Below are positions 40,883 through 53,170 of a stretch of 56,435 nt of DNA, piece after piece. Each line of letters starts with the position of its first letter. Within the stretch, counting starts at the first letter, position 1. The position numbers and the translations under genes are program-made. The stretch is from Ophiostoma sp. CBS 140.51. Lineage: Eukaryota > Ascomycota > Sordariomycetes > Ophiostomatales > Ophiostomataceae. The notes beneath the pieces are model-generated. The model made no database searches. It was not told the DNA's origin and was given only the letters and a program-made list of their open reading frames with translations. The stretch is from the NCBI GenBank assembly GCA_029298735.1, contig JANSLP010000215.1, forward strand, positions 1-56,435, in the 5' to 3' direction.

Positions 40883-43144
40883 TATGTCTGTGAGGTTTTG
40901 CTAGAAGCTGTTAGCGGGTAGCCCAAGCAGGAAAGGGCTGGTGAGCGGCTGGTAGAGTCGGATGCAACTTGAGGCTCCTGAGAGGAGAACCCAGAAACAT
41001 CTCCAGACCTCCAGGATATGCGGAAATAGAGCAAACCAGAAGACAGTGGGTGTGAAGACGGGCGCAACTTACTGTTTGTGGGAGGAAAGAAAGAGAAAAC
41101 AGGAGTAGAACCGGGAATCACAAAAAGGATATCGAAGAAAAAAGGAGAAAGAAAGATCAAGAGATGGTTGGGATGGGGAGAAATAAAAAGAGTTAAAAGA
41201 GGGAGGAAAGTTGCGGGCGTGGAGAAGTTATGTATGGAGTAGGATAAAGCTCAGGGTGCAGGGCAAGTGCAGGGGCGAGACAGGTGTCCCTTCTGTCGCC
41301 ATTAAATCAACATTAATCAGGCTTGGGTGTTGGTTACTGGGCCACAGGCGGTATCACGCACAACCAGCGGGCGCTAACAAGGAAAAGGTTCCCCTTTTTA
41401 CGCAACCTTGGCGATCGTCTCTGTCCTCAGTTTGCTCCTTCTTTTTTGGAGTGTTCTTGAATGCACGTTCTTGCCAATCTACATGGCAATCGCCCGAATC
41501 CTGTTGGAATGGGCAGGTGCTCTATGGATGCTCCTTCCGGACCGTTTGTCTACTTTTTATTTTATTTTAACTATTTACCACGGCGTCAATAGCTCCTTCC
41601 TTGTGATTAGTTTGCTGTGGCCGTGTTTGGTGATCGTTTGGCAGGTGCGCCTTTGTTTGTGCACACTATGTATTTCTAAGCTCTGGCTCCAAGGGGAACC
41701 GAAAGGGAGAAGACGACAGGTGTTCAGTTCAGTTCCCTTGGAGGTGGCGCGGCTTGGCCGCCGTCTCTACTCACCCTTCTTTTCCCTCCCTCTCCTGCTG
41801 CCTCCGCTCCCTTTTGCCATGCAAAGAGGGTGCGCCAGCACTATCGGAAGGCTGATAAAGCGGGTAAGGTGGCCCACGCTAGATCTGGCCTAAGCCAAAA
41901 TGGGCGGGTAGAAGGGGCACTGGCGCCGGATCCCTAGGTACCGATAGTATGGACACAGCGCCAAAAGGTACTCTACGTGCTGGACTACAGGTGGGCGGTA
42001 CCTGGATCTATTCAGTAAAGTCTCCAACTGAGTCCCAAAAATACGACGATCCGAGCAATAAGTTTCGAGCAGCTGAAGAGGCAGACTGAACCCTTCGAAG
42101 AAAAACGGCTTGGCCCTCGCGACGTCGCAGTAGACAGTGGATGCACAAGAACAGCCGCATATGCTCCCGCGTGAGACGTAGATTAAATACGGAGTAAATC
42201 GCAGCACGGCGGACCTCATGCGAGCTCTTTGCATGTATTTTATTCCATGTTGAGCCGCGCGGATCCTCTCTGCAAGTGCTCAATATATTTCCATATGTGT
42301 ATATGAGGAGGCTGTGAGACTGATGAAAGTTTTGAAAAGACAGTTTTCACTTTTGCGGTAGGTAGAATATTGACGACGTAGAAACGACATATGTGGTCGC
42401 TGTTGGTGTGAATATTGAAGAGAGACACCAACAGCACAGACGTCAGCGAGCGCCGTAGATGACAGAAAATAATACTTTACACACGCAAATATTATGTGCA
42501 CTTCATCAGCGGTTGTTGCGACAAAAGGGAGTCATTGATAAGTTGACACTTTGTGGGTGACCCAAAATGGTTGTGGTGAAAACATTGAAGATCAAAAAAG
42601 AAAATCTAGGGCTGTCGACGCACATTTACGAACACAGGGAGAAGCTTAGACAACATATAAAAAGGCAGCTTTGCAGGAAGAGCTGGAAATATGCACTTAG
42701 AGTATGGAAAGCCTCTAAGCATGCTGTAAGACCCTAGAATAGGTCAAAAAAAGGTGTCATATCTCACGCGTGGCGAGAAACTCATCAAGAGTCATGGAAG
42801 GTTATCAAAATCATGAAATCGGATGTGCTATGTTAACGCTATGTGCAACAATAACCTGGCATTACGCCGGAAAACATGTAGATGTACTTTCGGTATCCAA
42901 TGTAAGCTTGACCTTCCGCAAGCCGTATTCGTCAAGACCAATCTCGCTCAGCGACGTCCGTCGCGCCAGATCGCCGCCGCCGACGAGCCGCACGCCACCG
43001 CTTGAACGGGTTGCGTTCGCGGACTACATTGTCACTGGTGCCATCAAGTCCGCCGAGGCCGTGAAAACCGCCTCCGCGTTGGCGGCCAAAGACGCGGTCT
43101 TCAAACACTCGGCCGCTGTCGGCATGATCTCCACTAGTCTTTTT
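40883..43144. other. Intergenic region upstream of PDI1 and downstream of MON1
   Basis: 2.26 kb between two minus-strand genes. It contains the PDI1 promoter and probably a leader intron at 40888-41072. The minus frame at 41890-42234 lacks any recognised domain. No gene is supported. Confidence 0.5.
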
Positions 43145-45160
43145 CTAAAAGACACCGCCGCCAATGATGAACAGTCGCTCCTCCTCCCGCTTGGCCCACT
43201 GGATAATGCGGTTGGCGTCCTGTGTGACGACGGCGCGCGACGCATTTGGCCCCGCCACACAGTAAAATTCAAAGACGGGAGTCACCCACACCAGACTCGT
43301 GGCGTCTTCGCCGACGCAATGCAGAATCTTGAGGTGAGCGTGGCGGGCGTGGACGGCGGCATGAAGCTGGTGGTAGACGGTCATGAGGCGGCGACGGTCC
43401 TCGCGGGTCTGAGACTCTTCGGCAGACATGGCGAACTGCACGTTGGCGCGCGATTTGTAGAGGAAGTGGCTGATTTGGACAGCCGTGCCAGGTCGCTTGA
43501 CAATGTCAGCTACATGTGGCCGGCCGGCAGCGACGGCTGCTCGGATGAGTGCGAGACCACCGTTCTTGGTCATGTTCTGGGCCACCTTTTCGCGCATTTC
43601 TTTAAGGTCGAAGAAGCTCTCCTTGTCGGCGCTGATCAAGACAATGGCGATGCTTTCGCTGTCCGATGTGGATGGAGATGTGGATGCCTTCTTAGGGTCT
43701 GCTTCGCCGCCCTCGGCGTCAAAGAAGCTGACATACATGTAGAGGTAGCCGCGGTTGTTGAACGCCGGAAGACACAACGGGATCCAGTTCTCGCCGCCAC
43801 CAGATTTGATGCCGCCCGATTCAAAAAGCATGTTGAAGATCAGCTGCAGGTCGCTCGGGTGAAGTGAGTGCTTCCGGGGCCGAATGACACTGACGAGCTT
43901 GCCGCCCGCGACAATCAGTCCATATAGCAGCTTGTCTGTCCGCTGCTTTAGAAATGTGCTCGTGATCGACGCCCGCTGTGACTTGCGCAGCCTCAAGCAT
44001 TCGAGCGCACCTAGCATGGCCGACGGTGAGCCCTTGGTGAAGCTATCAGCGAGTGACGCCAGCAGACCCTCGGTGCCTTGTAGCGGTTTTCGTAGATCGG
44101 TGGACGGCCGATTGGCGAAGATGCGTGTGAGTGTAGGTAATGTCAGTGTCGAGAGGATCTGCATGTAGAGTGCTCGCAGCTGCTCGCGTAACTGTGAATC
44201 GCTCTCGCCTAGACGGCTGATGGCCATGAGGTACAATGGGCCTTCGGTGACGATAACAAAGCGCGCGTTGCCGGCTGTAAAACCTTGCAGCGGGTTGTCG
44301 GCACCCTCGTAAAAGGAGATGATTGTCTGAATGACGCCCATATACGAGTTGATCAGACTCAAGTCACCGTGTCGGCTCCAGATGGGCTTTCCCGCCGACG
44401 ACAGGATCATGTAGTGTTTGAGCTTGGCCTTCCACGCGGCTAGCCGGACCTCCTCGCTGAGCGCTTCTTGTTCCTTGCCACTGCCGGCCTCTCCTCCCGA
44501 AGCGTCACTCTCATCGTCGTCTTGGACCTCCTCAAACTCCTTGTCAAAGTCGGCTAGAGAGTAGGGTACACGGGCAATCCGTGTGCTCTCAAACGGCTGT
44601 ACGCTTGTCGCCTGTGTTCTGAGGAGTGTCCAGGCACGGCTTTTGCGGTGAAAGTCGCCTACGGCCAGGCTCGCCAGGTCGCCTGGTGGCCGCATGGTTG
44701 GCGCAAAGCTCATGACGCTCATTGCATCGGTTGGAACATCCGACAGGTCGCCAATGCCACTGATGCTGCCGATACCGCCGCTGCTACTGGCAGCTCGCCG
44801 GTGCTGTTGTTTCGAGCGTAAAGAGAGGCTGGGAGAGGTTGAGGACGAGGCGGCTGTTGATACTGCACGCATTCCCTGTGTGGAAAATGTGCCGCGCGAG
44901 CCGTCGGGAAAGGAGAGTGTCTGGATATCGATCGAGGAGACAGCCGTTGTCGCTTTTGGCTTGGCCTGCAGTTGGGCCGACTCGAGTCGTCGTGGAGAGC
45001 CACCGGGGCTCGAGGGCCTCCGTGGTGGGAGCGGCGGAGGAGGTGATGGCGACTGTGAAGGTGCGTCTTCTGGAGCTGTATTCGAGGAGGTGTCACCCGC
45101 CGTGTCTGTAACTGGAGGTGCAGCTGCCGGCGCAGCCTCGCCATCGTTGGGTTCGGCCAT
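43145..45160 (-). CDS. MON1: Vacuolar fusion protein Mon1
   Basis: Single exon, 671 residues. After a disordered Pro/Ser-rich first ~165 residues, the three longin-like domains begin at about WKAKLKHYMILSSAGKPIWS, the first Mon1 block. The second block contains VTEGPLYLMAISRLGESDSQL and LRALYMQILSTLT. The C-terminal block ends in EERLFIIGGGVF. Mon1 with Ccz1 forms the exchange factor that activates Rab7/Ypt7 on late endosomes, vacuoles and autophagosomes. The gene is divergent from DOP1 with 798 bp between start codons. A long plus-strand frame over its 3' half (42770-43867) is a shadow. Confidence 0.95.
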   Translation of the reverse strand: MAEPNDGEAAPAAAPPVTDTAGDTSSNTAPEDAPSQSPSPPPPLPPRRPSSPGGSPRRLESAQLQAKPKATTAVSSIDIQTLSFPDGSRGTFSTQGMRAVSTAASSSTSPSLSLRSKQQHRRAASSSGGIGSISGIGDLSDVPTDAMSVMSFAPTMRPPGDLASLAVGDFHRKSRAWTLLRTQATSVQPFESTRIARVPYSLADFDKEFEEVQDDDESDASGGEAGSGKEQEALSEEVRLAAWKAKLKHYMILSSAGKPIWSRHGDLSLINSYMGVIQTIISFYEGADNPLQGFTAGNARFVIVTEGPLYLMAISRLGESDSQLREQLRALYMQILSTLTLPTLTRIFANRPSTDLRKPLQGTEGLLASLADSFTKGSPSAMLGALECLRLRKSQRASITSTFLKQRTDKLLYGLIVAGGKLVSVIRPRKHSLHPSDLQLIFNMLFESGGIKSGGGENWIPLCLPAFNNRGYLYMYVSFFDAEGGEADPKKASTSPSTSDSESIAIVLISADKESFFDLKEMREKVAQNMTKNGGLALIRAAVAAGRPHVADIVKRPGTAVQISHFLYKSRANVQFAMSAEESQTREDRRRLMTVYHQLHAAVHARHAHLKILHCVGEDATSLVWVTPVFEFYCVAGPNASRAVVTQDANRIIQWAKREEERLFIIGGGVF

Positions 45161-45958
45161 TGCAATTCTTCGACTTCAATGTCGAACTGTCATCGCCCCT
45201 CCAAGGCGGCAATGTGCAGTCGATATGAATGTGACGGCATTCCTATGTCATTTTTATGTGTCGACACCTGGTGAGTGCTGCCGCTCTCGTAATCTCGAAG
45301 GTGTTGGGCGTTGGTCGCGTGCGTGCAGGTTGCTGATGGTTCGGCAGAAAATGAGGTTGCAGTAAGAACGACGCCCAGATGTGTGACGTTATTTGTCACA
45401 TCAGCACATGCTTGGGCCCTGTAATCAACACAGTGCTTTATGACTCGCGATAAGATAAGGCGCCGTGGGAGAAGGAAATGAGGGGAAGACAGCGTACAGG
45501 CAGCTTGAAATACGGAGGTTTGTTGTGTATTACACGTGCTACAGGCGGTAGCGCCAGGCAGCCGCTATATCCCGTCCCCAAGCGGCAGCGTAAACGCCCG
45601 TCACAGGCCATAATAGACACCGCCTTTGGAGCACTGTCGGCCGCGTCGCCCCTTCCCACTCTGCCACAGCGGTGTCTTATCGCACCTGACTCCAGGGACC
45701 ACACACACTGCGCAAGCTTCCTCCTTTGGGAAACCACCACCGTGATTCTGCCAGTTGGCTTCAACGTCGCCCTTGCCCTTTCCAGCCATACGACGTCGTT
45801 CGGCCCCTCGCAGCGACCTGTCTTCACAACTTACACCCTCACAAACAATCACGTCCGTCATGCCAGTGTCCGAGGACGACATATTGCCCAACCACGATCC
45901 CTAACTTTGCGAGCGCATTTCTCCAGCTTCATCTCTTTCGAACGGAGCCCATTTCGCC
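45161..45958. promoter_or_regulatory. Divergent promoter of MON1 and DOP1
   Basis: 798 bp between two start codons of opposite genes. It contains a 6-bp inverted repeat TGTGAC-N7-GTCACA at 45382-45400. The DOP1 side is pyrimidine-rich. No coding sequence is recognised. Confidence 0.6.
45382..45400. repeat. Inverted repeat TGTGAC-N7-GTCACA in the MON1-DOP1 promoter
   Basis: Perfect 6-bp arms around a 7-bp centre (GTTATTT). It lies 222 nt from the MON1 start and 559 nt from the DOP1 start. It may be a dimeric regulator site, but I know no factor with this recognition sequence. Confidence 0.45.
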
Positions 45959-48900
45959 ATGGCTCTGGAGCTGCCCGGGGGCCGCAGGTCCATGTCGCCG
46001 GAGAGCTCCGGACGCGATTCTCCGGCGCCGCGCCAATGGCGGAACCAGCTGGGTGCCGGTACGTGCTGTGTGGTTGTTTTGCTGCTGTGAAAGGCTTTAG
46101 AAGCTGTGTTTCTTGTTGCTAACATGTTTGCCTCCAGATGGACTCCTGACGCGCGACAAGGCGTTCCGCAAATATGCCACCGGCGTCGAACGAGCTCTCT
46201 CCCTTTTCGAGACAGCTCTCCAGGAATGGGCCGACTACATTTCCTTCCTGAACCGTCTGCTCAAGGTTTGTCTACATATTCCCTGCTAGCTGTATCGTCA
46301 CCACATGTTGACCCATCTTGCAACCAGGCCTTGCAATCGCGGCAAGCTTCCATCACCACAATCCCGGCCAAAGCTCTCGTCGCCAAGCGCCTCTCACAAT
46401 GTCTCAACCCGTCACTACCCTCGGGTGTACACCAGAAAGCCCTCGAGGTCTACAATCTCGTCTTCTCCATCATCGGCACCGACGGCCTGTCCCGCGATAT
46501 GCCGCTCTACCTGCCCGGCTTGGCACCGACGCTTTCCTTTGCTTCGCTTTCCGCCCGCGCGCACTTCTTCGACCTGCTCGAACGCCACTTTCTTGATTTG
46601 GATCCACGATCACTACGGCCGGCACTCAAGTCGTTGATTCTTGCCCTGCTTCCTGCGCTCGAGGACGAGACGGCCGAGGACTTTGACCGCACCCTCAAGC
46701 TGCTGAACCGCTTCAAAGCTGCCGTGCGGCCGCTCGACAGCGAAGAGCTCACGCCCGACCATGCGACTGGCGACGACTTCTTCTGGCAGTGCTTCTTCCT
46801 TGCCACCATCACCAGCCAGAGCCGGCGACCAGGTGCCCTGGCCTACCTCACACGTTACCTGCCCAAGCTCGGCCAGGCGACACCAAACGGCAACGGCAAG
46901 GATGTTGCTACAAAAACGTCCACGGCCGACACCGAGCTAATGTCAAAGCTCTCGGAACTCATCACATCACCCGAGCCGGGCCTGCTTCTGCGGTGCTTCA
47001 CGGCTGGTCTGGCAGACGAGCAGCTGCTGATCCAGCGCGGCTTCCTTGACCTTCTTGTGGCCCATCTTCCACTACATGCCACAGTTCTGCAGTCTCGTGT
47101 CAAACCGGCCGACCTCGAGCTGCTCATGCGCGCTGCTTGCGGTGTTGTCACACGGCGTGAAATGAGCTTGAACCGGCGGCTGACAGCCTGGCTTCTAGGG
47201 CCAACGCCAGCGAACGGCGACTCCGAAAGCGCACTCGAGTCACCGTCGATCCCCGACAGCAAGAACACTGGATTCGCTTTCACGCAAAAGACGAGCTACT
47301 TCGAAGAGCATGGCCTCCATCCATTGACCCACGCTCTGCTCAGTATGGTCCAGTCCAACCCGGGAAGCACGCCTGCCGAGCGCGCACGACCCTACCGCAT
47401 CTGCCTGTCGCTTATGGACCGGTGGGAGATTGGCGGCCTCGTTGTGCCCGAGTTGTTCCTCCCAATCGTCGACAGCGTGCGCAAGTTCAAAACGGAGGCC
47501 ACCTCCAAGGCCGACTTTAACGAAGTCCTCCGCAGTGCGAGTGTCTTTTTTGACGGTGTCGAGAGCGGGCTCATCTATGGCGAGATGCTCAGTCTTGTGG
47601 CCCAATCTATCGGTCCTGGCGGCAACCTCTCAGCAGCCGACCGGGCAGACAAGCTGGCCCTCGTCAAGTTTATTCTGGGCCACTTTAATGTTCGCGAGGA
47701 GGAGATGACAAGAATCCACGCCCCTTTATCGGCACTATCTATCCTCTGCATGCTCGAGGACACGCAGAAACGTGCATCGTCTGCAGGCTCTGATACCAGC
47801 TCTGAGATTACCATGCAGGCGCTGAATATCGCGGCCGACTTGCTAGACATTGTTCCCGAGCGCGCATTTATCGCATCCGGAGACAAGAGCGAGGACGAGT
47901 CGTCTGCGGCCGAGCAAAAGTCACAGTCCAGCTTGACCAACGCCGAATTGCTCAAGAAGATTCGCGACTTTTACGTCAACGACCAGGGCAACCTGGACAC
48001 AGCAACACCATCATATGGCCCGCAGGTAGTGGCCGAACTGATTCTCCAGCGGGCGTGCAGCATCAGCTGCCAGTCTCTTCTGGACGGCGCCACCGACGTC
48101 GACCTGCCGCTCAAGAGTCGCATTCTTTTGCTTCTCCTCGACAAGACCCCACTCAACACGCCCTTTAACGTGTCTGACCTCCTCTCCGCTCTCCATAGCC
48201 GTCTTACTCGCGACGGCGATGCCACCGCTTTCACCACCTTCTCCTCCATCCTCTCCATCTCCATCAATCTCCACCTTAGCGAGCGCATCTCCACAAACGA
48301 CCTGTCGGCCATTGTCCCTCCACTCGTTGCCCGGGCCTGGAAGTTCTTGTCTGCGCCCGAGCCCAAGTACCACGTCGAAACTGTTCGCAACCTGTGGCTC
48401 CTCCAGACGGCGCTCGGTACTACAAACCGTGATATCGAGGCCGCCATCTCCCAGCTCATGATCCAAGCCGACGTCAAGGGCACTTTTGCGGCTCGCAATG
48501 CCGACCCAGGCCGCAACTTTGGTGTGCTTTGGCTGCACACCCTACAGGACAATCCCAACTCGTCGGAACGGCGGACACCCAAGACACCCAAGACACCCAG
48601 CTCCAGCCTGCGGTCCTTCCCCCGCCTTGCTGGTGTTGACCACTACGACGTGATGCTGACTCGTCCTCTGCTATTGATTCTGGATGCCCTGATTGACGAG
48701 CGGACACAGTTGTTTATGACGGTCAAGACGTGGTTGATGTCTCTGGTAGGACTGGACCGTCTGTTCCTTATTTTGGCAAAGAAGTTCTTGGAACTGGGCA
48801 TCTTGCGCAGCAGGCCATCAAAGACTACAGGCAATACTGCACAACCCCCAATCCCAGACACAGAAGAGGTCGACACGGAAGAGATCGACACGGACTTGTG

Positions 48901-51900
48901 TCTTTACTACTTGCGGACGCTCTCGAATATCTTCCGGTGGGCGCCCGAAACGTTGTGGGCTGTGTTGGCTCGACGAGCAGTCTCGCTCGACCTCCTTCGT
49001 GAAAGCGCCAGCGATCTTGGTAAGTCAAAACAATAAGGTACTATTCATGTTACACGCACATCCTTCTAACTCTCTTACAGTTCAATCAGAAGACACCGAA
49101 GTAACCTATCAAGAGTTCTTCGTCCATGTCTGCATGAAGTGCATTGTCCCCGCCGAACCAAGCGACAACAGCGGCCTGTCCGACCAGCGCGACGCACAGC
49201 TCTGCCGCTTTGCCCTCTACGCCCTCCATCAAATCCTCCTCAACCCCCATGCCACGGCACTTTCCAAGCTTCATCTCGAAGATGCGCTGCTCGAGCGCCT
49301 CGCCGAGGCTCTGCAAGGGCCCGATCCGTACATCCAAACACTCTTGTTGGATGTCTTGTCACCCGCCCTCAAGCTCCGCGACATTACGCCCGTCGAGCAG
49401 CCAGCATCGCCCACCAGCGAAAAGCGGACATTTAGCAGCGGCGATATCACTAAGATGGTCTCGTCACCGACCGAAGAAGTCACTCACACTGTTCTGCCAC
49501 CTCCTGCTTCGTTGCTCAAGTGTATCCAGTCGGGCCTCAGTGTACCCAGCAGCCGCGCCGTTCTCGACAGCTGGGTTGGCTTCCTGTCGATCTGCCTGCC
49601 GTTCTACTCGGACGCCATCTTCCAGGTCCTGATCCCTCTCGTGGAGACGTTGTGCGCTCAGGTCAGCAGCACGTTTTCTAATCTTCAGGAGACGTTCCGA
49701 AACCCAAGACCAGAAGCACGTGTCGACACAGATGCACCCGAGACGACACTCATCTCTCTCCTTAATGCCCTTGAGCAGATTCTGGCGACCGGTCACCAGC
49801 AACTGCTGGCGGAAGAGGCCCGTGTGCAGTCCGTCAAGAGCCCCGACCAGCCGCAGAGCTTCTTTGGCAACATTTTCGCATCGGATGCGCCGCAGACCCG
49901 CAGTGCCACGGCCAACGACCGTCTAACTGTGCTGCTGGCCTTCCAGGACGCTGTGCGCATCTGCTTCCGCATCTGGTCGTGGGGCAAGAGTGGTAGCACG
50001 TCCGCGGCCACCCTGGACAAGACATCGGCTGCGTCGTTCAGCTACACATCAATGCGGGTACGCAACCGCGCACGCCGGCTACTGGAGCATCTGTTCCGCG
50101 CCGAGACACTCGAGTGCCTGGAGACGGTCGTGGACATCTGGCGGAGCGCACTAGCCACACAGGAGGAGACGGTTGCAGTGCCCTCAAACAAACAGTACAC
50201 GGATGTATTCGACCTGCTGTTAACGCTCGACGCTTCTCGACCGCGGCACACGATCCCGGCCATCTTCAACTCAATCTACAGCCGCACCAATCCGACAGCA
50301 CTCGACCCGGCACGCAAGTCAACGCTCACCATCTCGCTGCAAGACACGGATATCGTGGTCTTCCTCGTCGACTATGCGCGGTCACTCGAGGACGACGCCA
50401 TGGACGAGATTTGGCAGGACTGCACCACTTTCCTCAAGGACCTGCTGGGCAATCCGTTCCCGCACCGACAGTCGCTGCCGTGCTTGCTGGAGTTTGCAGC
50501 AATTTTGGGCGAGAAGGTGGACAATACCAACTTTGGCGAGCAGCGCAAGATGCGGCGTGAATTGGGGGATATGTTCCTCCGGCTGCTAACTGCACTCTTC
50601 ACGACACGCACCATCACGTTTCCCGATGGGGCAGGGTCGAGTCCACAGCTGGACCGTGGTGCGGCCGAATTTGGAACCACTCGCAAGGTTTCGGGCCAAG
50701 CAGCACAACAGCCACCGTCATCGTCTGCGCTCGTAACGGCAGACTATGGCAACCCGTCGGCCCGGGCAGATGACGTCGTCGGCATCCTGTCGTCGATTGT
50801 GCCCAACCTGCCCAAGATTCTGATGGAGAACGACCGTGTGCAGTCGGCAGCTACGACCATCTCGGCCAACGTCATTGGCCCCGCCATCCGCGCAAAGATG
50901 TTCCCCGATACGATGTCCCGCGCGACGCTGGTTCTGCTCCAAGAACTGTCGCGGCTGCCCAACAACCAAAAGGGCTGGAAGAAGGACGTTTCGGACGCCT
51001 TTAACGACGCGCGCTTCTTTGCATCGAGTCTCGAGCTCGTGCGCAGCGACTGGCTGAATCTGCTGAAGCAGTGGTCGGTCAGCGACAAGGAGCGCATGCC
51101 CGAGCTGCTGAGCCGCCTGACGGCACCTACGACGGCCGGTATAGTGTTTGGTGTCGGTGCCACGTCGGCACGCCTCGAAGCTGACCGGCGCACACAGCTG
51201 ACGCTCCGCCGTGTGGCTCTTTTGATCCTGGCAGCGGCGCCCGACGCGTTCGTGTCGGACTTGCCGACCATCACTGAGAAGCTGGTCGAGCTCCTCGGTG
51301 CGTCGGCCACATCGTCACCATCGTCGACTACACGCGCCGAGGTGTACCTCGTGCTCCGTGCATTGGTTCTGCGGACAAGCGCTGTGCACTTGGCCGGTCT
51401 GTGGCCTCTCATGGACTCGGAGCTGCACGCGGCGATTGCCTCCATTGTGGCAGCTGACAACAGCACGGCCGCCGACACGTATAATAATGCATCTCTGCTG
51501 CAAGCGTGCAAGCTACTCGATCTGCTAGTGTGTGTGGCGCCCGACGACTTCCAGCTGCGCGAGTGGCTGTTTGTAACGGACACAATCGATGCCGTGTACC
51601 GGTCAGCGACGTACCAACCCGTGGCACTGGCAGACGAACTGTCGGAAGAGCTGGGCTCGGCGATGATGTTTAGCAACCACCTCAACTCTGGCTTGGAGTC
51701 GGTGGCGGCACTGGCGACCAACAACACAATGAAGCGCCCTCTTCTGGGCACAACTGGCGGCTTGAGCGACGAGGTCAGTCTGGAGCGCAAGGACGAGCTG
51801 GTGTCCAAGGTGCTGCGGCACTTCTTCAGCCAGCTGAGCATCTATGCCTTTGAGTCGACGTACACAATGGCGCCCGTGGACACGGAGGGGTGTGTGGACG

Positions 51901-51950
51901 GTGTGCTCAAGGACCTGTTTGACGAGCGGGCGATTGTCAAGGCGCTCTAG
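45959..51950 (+). CDS. DOP1: Dopey-family protein Dop1 (Golgi/endosome trafficking)
   Basis: Spliced gene, join(45959..46058, 46138..46265, 46328..49019, 49081..51950), 1929 residues. Introns of 79, 62 and 61 nt keep frame. The first exon gives MALELPGGRRSMSPESSGRD and the second DGLLTRDKAFRKYATGVERA, the start of the Dopey N-terminal domain (about residues 35-330, with ADYISFLNRLLK and LPSGVHQKALEVYNLVFSIIG). The rest is a long helical, HEAT-like scaffold. Length is right for a complete fungal Dop1. In yeast Dop1 works with the flippase Neo1 and Mon2 in endosome-to-Golgi traffic. It is known in Aspergillus (dopA) to affect growth and development. It is divergent from MON1, another endosomal trafficking factor. 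Confidence 0.95.
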
Positions 51951-52267
51951 AGGAGGCGTAGCTCTGACCTAAAACAAGAAGTGGGTGGAGATGAAGAAAA
52001 GGTGGACGGGTTCGTGATTTTCTAAATGGTCTTCACAGTGTTGTAACGCTTTTATTTTCAGTTTTAAGGATGAAACCAAAAAAGGAACTCGTTATTGGGT
52101 ATATGTAGATATGACAATATAAAAAAAATAAGATGCACGAGAAAATGTACAAAGATAACCCAATAAAAGAACCGACATCAAAAGACCCCAAAAGCGGATA
52201 CAGAACATCAAAAATGAATACAATCCAAGCAATGCCAAAAAATGTGACCAACGAGTGTAAAAGACGG
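51951..52267. other. Convergent 3' flanks of DOP1 and TGS1
   Basis: A 317-bp AT-rich interval between converging stop codons. No gene is seen. A/T-rich tracts could act as poly(A) signals on both strands. Confidence 0.6.
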
Positions 52268-53170
52268 TTACTCCCCACACGGTTGTGCCCGATGCTCTAG
52301 CTCTTCCTTGTCGGCTGGATAGTAGGCCACGAGCGCCTTGCTGAAACCGTGCATGCAATACTGGACGACATCAAGCTTGGACTCGGGCGGTAGTGGGGTT
52401 TCGGTGTCCTCTGACTGAACGTCTACTTCTCCATTCACATTCACACTCTCCGGCTCTCTCCGTAGAAACAGATCGGCCAGCTGCTGCAGGTCGCTCGTTC
52501 GTGGCAAGTAGAGAGCATGTGGCAACGGATAGCAGGCATCGTGCAGAGCCTGCAGATTGTATGGCTCCATTGTGGACAAGTCAAAGACCGCCTGGGACGT
52601 GTAGCTGACACCGCCCCAGGGTGGTGATGCAAAAAGAACTGTGTTTTTCAAGTCCAAAGGGTCGATAGTGTCGTCGTCGATGTAGCCCTCGTCTGTCCGT
52701 CCTCTCAACAGTTCCTTCAAGACTTCAAAACAGTCGCCGTGCACCCACTGAATGACACCCTCGCCCACGCCCGAGATTCGTGCGTTCTCCTGTGCACAGG
52801 CCAGTGTGTCAGCATCCCGCTCGATGCTGATGATGCGGTCAAAGTAGCCGTGCAGCGCGAAAGCAATGGTGTTGCCTCCCGCGCCGGCAAACATGTCGAC
52901 AACCGTTGTAGCGGGCGGTGAGTAGCTGGCGGTTGTGTAGTACTCTGTAGGAAAAACGGGCAGTGGGATGTCCTCGGCAATCTTGCGGGCGACAGGCTCG
53001 GGTGTCACACCGAACCATGCATCGTCGGTCAGGTAGATGCCATCGTTGTAGTTGGGAAAGATCTTGAAGCGGCTCTTCCAGTACTTCTGGATGTCCCAGG
53101 GTACATCTTGGAGGCGGGTGTAGTGGTGGCAGTTGTCTGTCAGGGGCAGGTCTGGAGCTATTTGGACCAT
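52268..53170 (-). CDS. TGS1: Trimethylguanosine synthase Tgs1 (cap hypermethylase)
   Basis: Single exon, 300 residues from the Met at 53170 (MVQIAPDLPL). An in-frame ATG 69 codons earlier gives only Phe/Ser-rich sequence without family resemblance, so the internal start is chosen. The Rossmann-type methyltransferase domain has the SAM-binding motif VDMFAGAGGNT at 91-101, the acidic end of beta-2 (IERD, 116-119), and the catalytic/cap-binding motif SPPWGG at 182-187. The N-terminal KYWKSRFKIFPNYNDGIYL is also typical. Tgs1 converts the m7G cap of snRNA, snoRNA and telomerase RNA to m2,2,7G in the nucleus. Converges on DOP1. Confidence 0.95.
   Translation of the reverse strand: MVQIAPDLPLTDNCHHYTRLQDVPWDIQKYWKSRFKIFPNYNDGIYLTDDAWFGVTPEPVARKIAEDIPLPVFPTEYYTTASYSPPATTVVDMFAGAGGNTIAFALHGYFDRIISIERDADTLACAQENARISGVGEGVIQWVHGDCFEVLKELLRGRTDEGYIDDDTIDPLDLKNTVLFASPPWGGVSYTSQAVFDLSTMEPYNLQALHDACYPLPHALYLPRTSDLQQLADLFLRREPESVNVNGEVDVQSEDTETPLPPESKLDVVQYCMHGFSKALVAYYPADKEELEHRAQPCGE

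Noticed and set aside
41890..42234. 114-codon minus-strand open frame between MON1 and PDI1
   Set aside because: No recognised domain and no supporting context. It may be chance, though a decayed gene cannot be excluded.
42770..43867. 365-codon plus-strand open frame
   Set aside because: Antisense to the conserved C-terminal part of MON1, with no recognisable domain.
46106..46265. Start of the DOP1 frame at 46106
   Set aside because: This stretch is in the wrong frame for the conserved Dopey start. Splicing exons at 45959 and 46138 gives the expected N-terminal domain.
50744..51841. 365-codon minus-strand open frame
   Set aside because: Antisense shadow of DOP1, Ser/Arg-rich and without a domain.
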